This document shows, piece after piece, positions 7,528-12,005 of a DNA stretch of 12,005 bases. This DNA comes from Pseudomonadota bacterium. GTDB lineage: Bacteria > Myxococcota > UBA9042 > PHBI01. The notes below the pieces were generated by a model. That model searched no databases and had not been told where the DNA came from. It saw nothing but the letters and a program-made list of their open reading frames with translations. Within the stretch, counting starts at the first letter, position 1, and each line of letters opens with the position of its first letter. A program made the translations under genes and the position numbers. The stretch lies in contig SYAK01000103.1 of assembly GCA_005788935.1 (NCBI GenBank), positions 1-12,005 of the forward strand, given 5' to 3'.

Positions 7528-7957
7528 GCGTTGTCTCCGGGCAGGCGCCACGCCCACGGACCGAGAAGCCGCGCGCCTTCGCGACGCACGCATTGCAAAA
7601 CGTTTCATCGCCACAGGCACAGACCCTCGGACAGTCCCGGCGACAGCCTGTCGGGCGTGCCTCGCAAACACCGGAGACGCCGCCATCCCCGCACGGAGCC
7701 GAGTCCGGAAAGACGCAGACGCCATCGGCTGCGCAGGCCCCGATGTCCGGCCCGCAGGTCGCACCGAGCGCACGATCCCCGACGGGAGCCTCCCGGACAG
7801 GTCCGAGCACGGCGTCCTCGTGCAGCTCGGCGCCACACAGAGCCACCTCGGACGCAGCGCCCGCCGACGTCTCCCCCGGCGCGACCGCCGGTCTCGGGAC
7901 CGTCGCACAACCGACGAGAAGCCACGCCAACATCCACACCTTTCGACATCCGCCCAT
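7514..7957 (-). CDS. Cys-rich lipoprotein with Kazal-type protease-inhibitor domain
   Basis: This is a 147-residue protein. ATG at 7957 is preceded at five bases by GGAGG (7963-7967 on the + strand). The signal sequence ends in a textbook lipobox, LVGC, with Cys17 lipidated. A further upstream ATG (7996) has no ribosome site and would spoil the signal peptide. After an Ala/Pro-rich linker comes a Cys-rich segment (residues 68-105, Cys at 68, 75, 81, 89, 98, 105). Then there is a Kazal/follistatin-like domain: Cys109, Cys113-x-Cys115, GDETF, Cys121-NA-Cys124, and Cys139 after GFSVRGRG. This matches the bacterial pattern C-x-C-DGKTY-x-N-x-C...G-x-C. Kazal domains inhibit serine proteases by a reactive loop. 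The gene overlaps the start of the trypsin-like protease gene by 14 bases, so the two are surely co-transcribed and probably translationally coupled. Inhibition of its partner is inference. It could instead bind another protease. Confidence 0.85.
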   Translation of the reverse strand: MGGCRKVWMLAWLLVGCATVPRPAVAPGETSAGAASEVALCGAELHEDAVLGPVREAPVGDRALGATCGPDIGACAADGVCVFPDSAPCGDGGVSGVCEARPTGCRRDCPRVCACGDETFCNACVAKARGFSVRGRGACPETTHDTP

Positions 7958-8059
7958 CCTGCCCTCCCGCTTGTTGGTCGCTGGCCCGCTGCGCACCCGA
8001 AGGCCTGCTCGCAGCGGAGCGCCCCGCGGCGCAGCACACCGGAGGCGGCGCGACCGCGC

Positions 8060-8087
8060 TTGCTGTCCTGGCCGCCCCGTGTCATCT
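8060..8087 (+). promoter_or_regulatory. Weak candidate promoter for selC
   Basis: TTGCTG at 8060-8065 and TCATCT at 8082-8087 are 16 bases apart, with the tRNA starting 8 bases after the second box. The -35 is fair but the -10 is poor (two of six). Position is the main support. The 137-base gap also serves the divergent Kazal/protease operon, for which I see no good promoter. Confidence 0.22.
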
Positions 8088-8094
8088 CAGCCGT

Positions 8095-8191
8095 GGAAGC
8101 TCCACGGCCCTGGTGGGTTGCGCGGTCTTCAAAACCGCTGTGGGGTCCCTCGTGGGCTCTGGGGGGGTTCGATTCCCCTGAGCTTCCGCCA
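8095..8191 (+). tRNA. selC: Selenocysteine tRNA, tRNA-Sec(UCA)
   Basis: This 97-base gene has every hallmark of bacterial tRNA-Sec. The acceptor stem has eight perfect pairs (8095-8102 with 8180-8187) and is followed by discriminator G and encoded CCA. The T stem has five pairs (8163-8167 with 8175-8179) around TTCGATT, giving the 8+5 form that SelB recognises. The D stem has six pairs (8105-8110 with 8115-8120, two G-U) and only a four-base loop. The anticodon stem GCGGT/ACCGC holds the loop CTTCAAA, with anticodon TCA at 8129-8131, which reads UGA. A long variable arm covers about 8139-8162. This tRNA is charged with serine and converted by SelA to selenocysteine, which SelB delivers at UGA codons with a SECIS hairpin. 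No selA, selB or selD is in the window. It lies alone, divergent from the Kazal gene and 20 bases from the end of the convergent acylase gene. Confidence 0.97.
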
Positions 8192-8211
8192 TACTCAGGC
8201 CGCCCCCGCCC

Positions 8212-11200
8212 TCACTCGGAGGCCGGGATGAAGCGCTCGCGGCCGGTCGCGCCAGCCACGACATCCGCGACCGAGAAGCGGAACGCGTGATAATCGTTGG
8301 CGAGCCAGAGCCTCAACTGATCATCGAAGTGCGGGCTGTCGGTCACGCCGCTCTGCCCGCCAGGCAGGACGAAGTAACCCTTCACCTCGCCGCCCTTCAG
8401 CGCCATCACGAGCCGCATCGCCGGTCCGTAGCCAAAGCTGACGTTCTCGGTGGACAGGCCGGTGTTCGATGCGTCGACGGCCCAGTGGTCGCCCGACCGT
8501 GGGAACCACTTGAGGCCCCGACGAGGGTCGCCCGCCGCGAGGTCCGCCGCGAGCGGCAGGCGGTCGGTCGTGATCGAGAACATGTCGCCGATGGCGCCAA
8601 GGGGTCCGGCCCCGGCGAGGTAGGGCGCCAGCACGGACTCGAGGCGGGCCGTGTGCCTGAGGCCCCAGAGCCAGGTGTTCATGTCGGTCGAGCCGAAGGC
8701 GAACTTCCCGGGCTCGGACGGGGCCGCCTCGAGCGCCGAAAGCGCTGCGATTAGCGCGCTCAGCATCAGTTCATCCGCGACCTCGACCTCGGTGGTCCCG
8801 ACGTCGTCGAAGAAGACGGCCTCACCGGTCTCAGCGTCCCAACTGGCGAGCTCAGCCGGGTTGCCATCCCCGCGTCCAGCGAGGAAACGGAGCGTCGCGG
8901 CGACCCGGTGCTCGAGCCCGTCGCGCCACGCGTCGATACGCTCGTCGTCCCATACCCTGCCGAGGAAGCGCGGGAGCCAGGCGTTCAGGATCGACGTCGC
9001 GACCGCGTCGGCCCGGTCGTCCGCGTCAGGCGCCGCGTAGAAGGTCTCGACCCCCGACGCCGCGTGAAACCCTCGGCCGCCCCAGACCGTGAGCCGCGTC
9101 GCGACCTCGGAGAAGCGGGCGCCATGGGCCTCGGAGATCGCCGCCATCCGCGCCTCGGCGGGCGTCTTCGGACCGTCCGTCGCAGCGAGGCTCGCCGCCC
9201 GCGCAATGGCCTCGAGCAGCAGCGGCGCGAACCTCTCGCCGAGCCGCGACTGATGATTCGCCTGCGCCGCGGTCATGTCGGCCATCGTCGCCTTGCGGTC
9301 GGCCGTCGCAGCGGCGAGGTCACGCTCGATGGTGTTCCCGCGGACAGAACTCCAGGGGCCGCCGATGTGATACGCGTCGTTGCGCTCGTCCCCGTCGGCC
9401 GTCAGACCCGCGGGGTCGTTGTTGGCGTTGAACACGTAACCTGATGCCGGATTCTTGGCCTGCGGCATGTCGGCTTGCGGAATGACGCAGGCGTAGGGAT
9501 CGGCCGCGTTCCTGGATTCGTCCGCTCGACCCTCGGCGTCGCTCATGACCGAGAATCCGCCGAAGCGGGTCCCGTCGAGCAGTCGCGTCGGGTCGCCGCC
9601 CTCGCCGAAGACGCCGCCATCGCGCGGAAGGTAGCTGCGGCAAGGGACGGCCTGGTAGCTCGTGTAGTAGATGCTGCCTGCAGAGTCGACCGCGGACATG
9701 AAGAGTGCGGACCCCACGAATCCGCGCGTGGCCTCGCGGAAGTCGTCGACGTTCTCCGCAAAGCCCGCCTTGAAGAGGGCCTCGGGCCACCGCGTCGCGT
9801 CGAACGCCACGTAGTCGAAGCTGACGGCGGTGACGACACCGTCCTCGTCAGTATCGCCTGGCACGACGCGTTCCCCGAGCATCCAGATGGCGGTCTCGCC
9901 ATCTGCGGGCGCCTCGTCCGCACCGAGCACGCGCCCTTCGACAGCGGTCAACCAGCGCCCGTCGAAAGTCGTCCAGCGCGCAACGGCCTCGTCCCGCCCG
10001 ACGCTGCCGAGCAGCGCGACGTCGGCGACCTTGTAGGTCTCTTCCACCCGTACGAGGGGCCTCCAGTCGCCCCCGAAGCGGCTCTCAGCAGGGCGCCCGT
10101 CATCACCGAGACGGATTTCCTCGCGATACCAGTCCGTGATGTCGAGGACCGGGTTGACGCCACCGAAAGCGACCTTGCCGTTGGTGCCGCCGATGATGAC
10201 CGGAAAGTTCCCGAGCCACCCGCCCATCTGCTTCATCGGGGGGTGCGGATCATCAGCGCGGAAGACGGTCGTGTCGAGGCCAGCCGCGTAGCCGAGCGGC
10301 GGAACGGACAGCGACAAGTGACCGTCGTTCGCAAGAAAGGCCCAGCCGTCTTCAGCGTGAGACCCGGCGACGGCCCAGACGTTCGAGCCAAAACCGGCCT
10401 CGCGGTGCTTGCCGGCGCGGAGGGCCCGTGCGGTCAGGCGCGCGTCGAGGCGTTCGAGCATACCGGAGGGGACCTTCGCCTCGGCCCGGGCCGGACGCGC
10501 GCTGCGCGGAACTGAGGCAGGCGCGCCCTCGGGGAAGCCGGGGGTCGAGCGGGTCTCGGGGAAGATGGGACGCACGTCGGTGAACACGTCGGCGACATAA
10601 CCGGCTTTCCGAAGTTCAGCCTTCGGAGCGCCTTGGAACAATCCCTCGAGCTTGCGCCAGGCGTTGTCCCGTCCGACGTCGTCGGTCTCGAAGTTCGTGC
10701 TGTGCATCACGACGGCGATGAGGGCCAACATGTCCCGAACACCGAACGGATGCATCATGTCGGCCGGGGCGTCGAAACCAAGCAGGCCAGCAAACTGCGT
10801 CTCCGAGGGCGGCGGGGCTGTGCCCGCCCGAACGGCGTCGATATAGCCATTCACCCCGTCCGCAAAGGCTTGCAGGTATGCGCGAAAGTCCTCGGAGATA
10901 TGCGCATCGAGCCGGTCCGTGATCGCGGTGACGCCGGTGCCGCGCGACTCGATGTCCTGCTCTAGGGCCACGTCGCCGAGCAGGGCCGCGAGCGTCCCGA
11001 GCCCGAGGCGACGCTGAAGATCCATGAAGAAAAAGCGGTCAGCGGCTTGCACGTAGCCCGTCGCGCGCGCGAGGTCGAGCCGGTTCTCGGCGTAAACGTG
11101 CGGGATGTTGCCTGCGGTCCGAACGACCTGAACCTCGCCAGTCAGCCCGGGGAGGGAGACCTCGCCTGTCTTGGGCACGCCAAGGATGGCTTGCTGCTCG

Positions 11201-11346
11201 GTCGTCGGACCCGACGCCGTGTCACCAGAGCCGCCATCACTGGCTTGGCTCACGTCAGGAGCCGCCGCGTCGACTGGTGCGGAAGCTGTGTCGCCGCCAC
11301 AGGCAGAGAGGCCGATGAGGACGGCAGGGACCGAGAGGTTGCGCAT
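8212..11346 (-). CDS. Penicillin-acylase-family N-terminal-nucleophile hydrolase, lipoprotein
   Basis: This is a 1044-residue precursor. ATG at 11346 has AGGTGG seven bases upstream and gives a classic lipobox LSAC (Cys16); the frame stays open to 11535 but without a signal. Residues 17-50 are an Asp/Ala/Ser-rich linker. Family marks follow: VRTAGNIPHVYAEN (75-88), ATGYVQAADRFFFMDLQRR (95-113), then the self-cleavage site Gly320-Ser321 in GFGSNVWAVAG, where Ser321 would become the nucleophile of the beta chain. LANDGHLSLSVPPLGY (338-353) and GGTNGKVAFG (386-395) match the conserved regions near the active site. Members cleave amide bonds of beta-lactams, N-acyl-homoserine lactones or cyclic lipopeptides. 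The substrate cannot be read here. The beta chain (about 724 residues) is larger than in penicillin G acylase. Being a lipoprotein it acts in the periplasm or at the surface. It stands alone, convergent with selC. Confidence 0.92.
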   Translation of the reverse strand: MRNLSVPAVLIGLSACGGDTASAPVDAAAPDVSQASDGGSGDTASGPTTEQQAILGVPKTGEVSLPGLTGEVQVVRTAGNIPHVYAENRLDLARATGYVQAADRFFFMDLQRRLGLGTLAALLGDVALEQDIESRGTGVTAITDRLDAHISEDFRAYLQAFADGVNGYIDAVRAGTAPPPSETQFAGLLGFDAPADMMHPFGVRDMLALIAVVMHSTNFETDDVGRDNAWRKLEGLFQGAPKAELRKAGYVADVFTDVRPIFPETRSTPGFPEGAPASVPRSARPARAEAKVPSGMLERLDARLTARALRAGKHREAGFGSNVWAVAGSHAEDGWAFLANDGHLSLSVPPLGYAAGLDTTVFRADDPHPPMKQMGGWLGNFPVIIGGTNGKVAFGGVNPVLDITDWYREEIRLGDDGRPAESRFGGDWRPLVRVEETYKVADVALLGSVGRDEAVARWTTFDGRWLTAVEGRVLGADEAPADGETAIWMLGERVVPGDTDEDGVVTAVSFDYVAFDATRWPEALFKAGFAENVDDFREATRGFVGSALFMSAVDSAGSIYYTSYQAVPCRSYLPRDGGVFGEGGDPTRLLDGTRFGGFSVMSDAEGRADESRNAADPYACVIPQADMPQAKNPASGYVFNANNDPAGLTADGDERNDAYHIGGPWSSVRGNTIERDLAAATADRKATMADMTAAQANHQSRLGERFAPLLLEAIARAASLAATDGPKTPAEARMAAISEAHGARFSEVATRLTVWGGRGFHAASGVETFYAAPDADDRADAVATSILNAWLPRFLGRVWDDERIDAWRDGLEHRVAATLRFLAGRGDGNPAELASWDAETGEAVFFDDVGTTEVEVADELMLSALIAALSALEAAPSEPGKFAFGSTDMNTWLWGLRHTARLESVLAPYLAGAGPLGAIGDMFSITTDRLPLAADLAAGDPRRGLKWFPRSGDHWAVDASNTGLSTENVSFGYGPAMRLVMALKGGEVKGYFVLPGGQSGVTDSPHFDDQLRLWLANDYHAFRFSVADVVAGATGRERFIPASE

Positions 11347-11435
11347 GCGGGGACCACCTGAGGGAGGGGCTGGGCGAGGCCTTGCCGCGGCGGGTGCAAG
11401 GACCTCTCCGGTCCGGCGGAGCCGGGCGAGTCGAT

Positions 11436-11464
11436 ACAATAGCACGCCCACAGGCTTGGGGGAA
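11436..11464 (-). promoter_or_regulatory. Candidate extended -10 promoter for the acylase gene
   Basis: On the - strand TGC-TATTGT (with -10 at 11436-11441) forms an extended -10 matching the consensus at four of six positions. TTCCCC, 17 bases upstream (11459-11464), is a weak -35. It sits about 90 bases before the ATG, in an otherwise very GC-rich stretch. Confidence 0.3.
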
Positions 11465-12005
11465 TCAGGGATCAGGCCCGACCGAGCCTCCGACGGGACA
11501 GGCCGCAAGGAAACGAAGTCGAGCACAAGGCTCACAGGATGAGATAAGAGGTAAAGCGGCGCGCGATGGCGCCGAACCCATCAATGCCTCGACCCGGAAC
11601 AGGACCGTTTATGCGCGTCCCTAGCCGAACGAAGTGTCGCCGGGTCTAGCAGGCTGCTCACGACCCCGCAATGCCGACGGCGGAGTGGCGGGCGGGATCA
11701 CGTAGACGAGCCTTGGAAGCGGCTTTAAAGAGAACCCTGGGAACAAACTGTCCTGGAGACAGCACCGAGTTAGGCAGATGCCGGATACCCTGCTTGAGGC
11801 GCGCGAACCAAGGAGAGAGGTATCGCTGGGAACGGCCTCGCGGCGTGCTCAGGGGGGCCTTGGGAAAAAATGTTCGATTTCGGACGCGCGGAACGGGACC
11901 TCGTCGGCATTAGGGAGGTTGGAGCGTCGACGTGTGCGCTCCGGGAGGCTCTCGTGACGTTACCGCGCATTGTGATTCCAGGTGCTTGCATCCTGATTAC
12001 CCGCA
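11465..12005. other. No convincing gene; several hairpins, function unknown
   Basis: I find no protein gene with a ribosome site and plausible sequence here. The short open frames on both strands are Arg/Pro-rich and look like chance. The text differs from the coding regions, with more A-rich tracts (for example GGCTTTAAAGAGAA and GGGAAAAAATG). Local hairpins are visible. GGGTC 11642-11646 pairs with GACCC 11662-11666, with AGCA/TGCT inside. CTGTC 11748-11752 pairs with GACAG 11758-11762 around a five-base loop. GGAGCG 11921-11926 pairs with CGCTCC 11937-11942. This could be a structured RNA, the remnant of a mobile element, or the upstream region of a gene beyond the window; I cannot choose. 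Confidence 0.4.

Noticed and set aside
7528..8085. N-terminal extension of the protease open frame by 186 residues.
   Set aside because: It overlaps the whole Kazal gene in another frame and is Arg/Ser-rich; the internal ATG at 7527 gives a proper signal peptide and ribosome site.
8175..8211. selC 3' end as an integration site for a genomic island.
   Set aside because: selC is a known island target, but there is no integrase gene and I see no second copy of its 3' end in the window.
11382..11913. Two 80-residue + strand open frames (11382-11624 and 11671-11913).
   Set aside because: Biased Arg/Gly/Pro composition, no ribosome site and no recognisable motif; treated as chance frames.
1..12005. 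CRISPR arrays, insertion sequences and phage genes.
   Set aside because: No spaced direct repeats, transposase or terminal inverted repeats were seen; the only tandem repeat is inside the protease linker.

Overview
The window reads as chromosomal DNA from a high-GC member of the Myxococcota (old Deltaproteobacteria). The best evidence is a secreted trypsin-like protease ending in a MYXO-CTERM-type tail (Cys, hydrophobic stretch, Arg cluster). The density of lipoproteins and secreted hydrolases, GC-rich third codon positions and strong GGAGG-type ribosome binding sites fit the same picture. Nothing points to a phage, plasmid or integrated island.

Left block, all on the + strand. It opens with the 3' part of a LamG-like protein cut by the window edge (to 1024). 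An M17 leucyl aminopeptidase with all metal and catalytic residues follows (1048-2409). Next is a divergent, enlarged malate-synthase-like enzyme (2527-4563), then a 328-residue protein I do not recognise (4700-5686), and a small lipoprotein with a YbjN-like fold (5797-6315). The enzymes may be co-transcribed, but gaps of about 110-136 bases leave this open.

Right block, mostly on the - strand. A Kazal-type lipoprotein gene (7514-7957) overlaps by 14 bases the gene for a trypsin-like protease (6370-7527), an inhibitor/protease pair. Divergent from it on the + strand is a clear selenocysteine tRNA gene, selC (8095-8191). It faces a large penicillin-acylase-family lipoprotein (8212-11346) and lies only 20 bases from that gene's end. 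The last 660 bases hold the acylase gene's upstream region and then sequence with no convincing gene but several hairpins.

The most interesting points are: selC, which implies a selenoprotein pathway elsewhere in the genome; the overlapping inhibitor/protease pair; the malate-synthase-like enzyme with a degenerate family signature but intact metal and base residues, next to an unknown protein; and the unexplained sequence at the right end. I see no fully convincing new multi-gene system. The inhibitor/protease pair and the malate-synthase-like/unknown pair are the best candidates.
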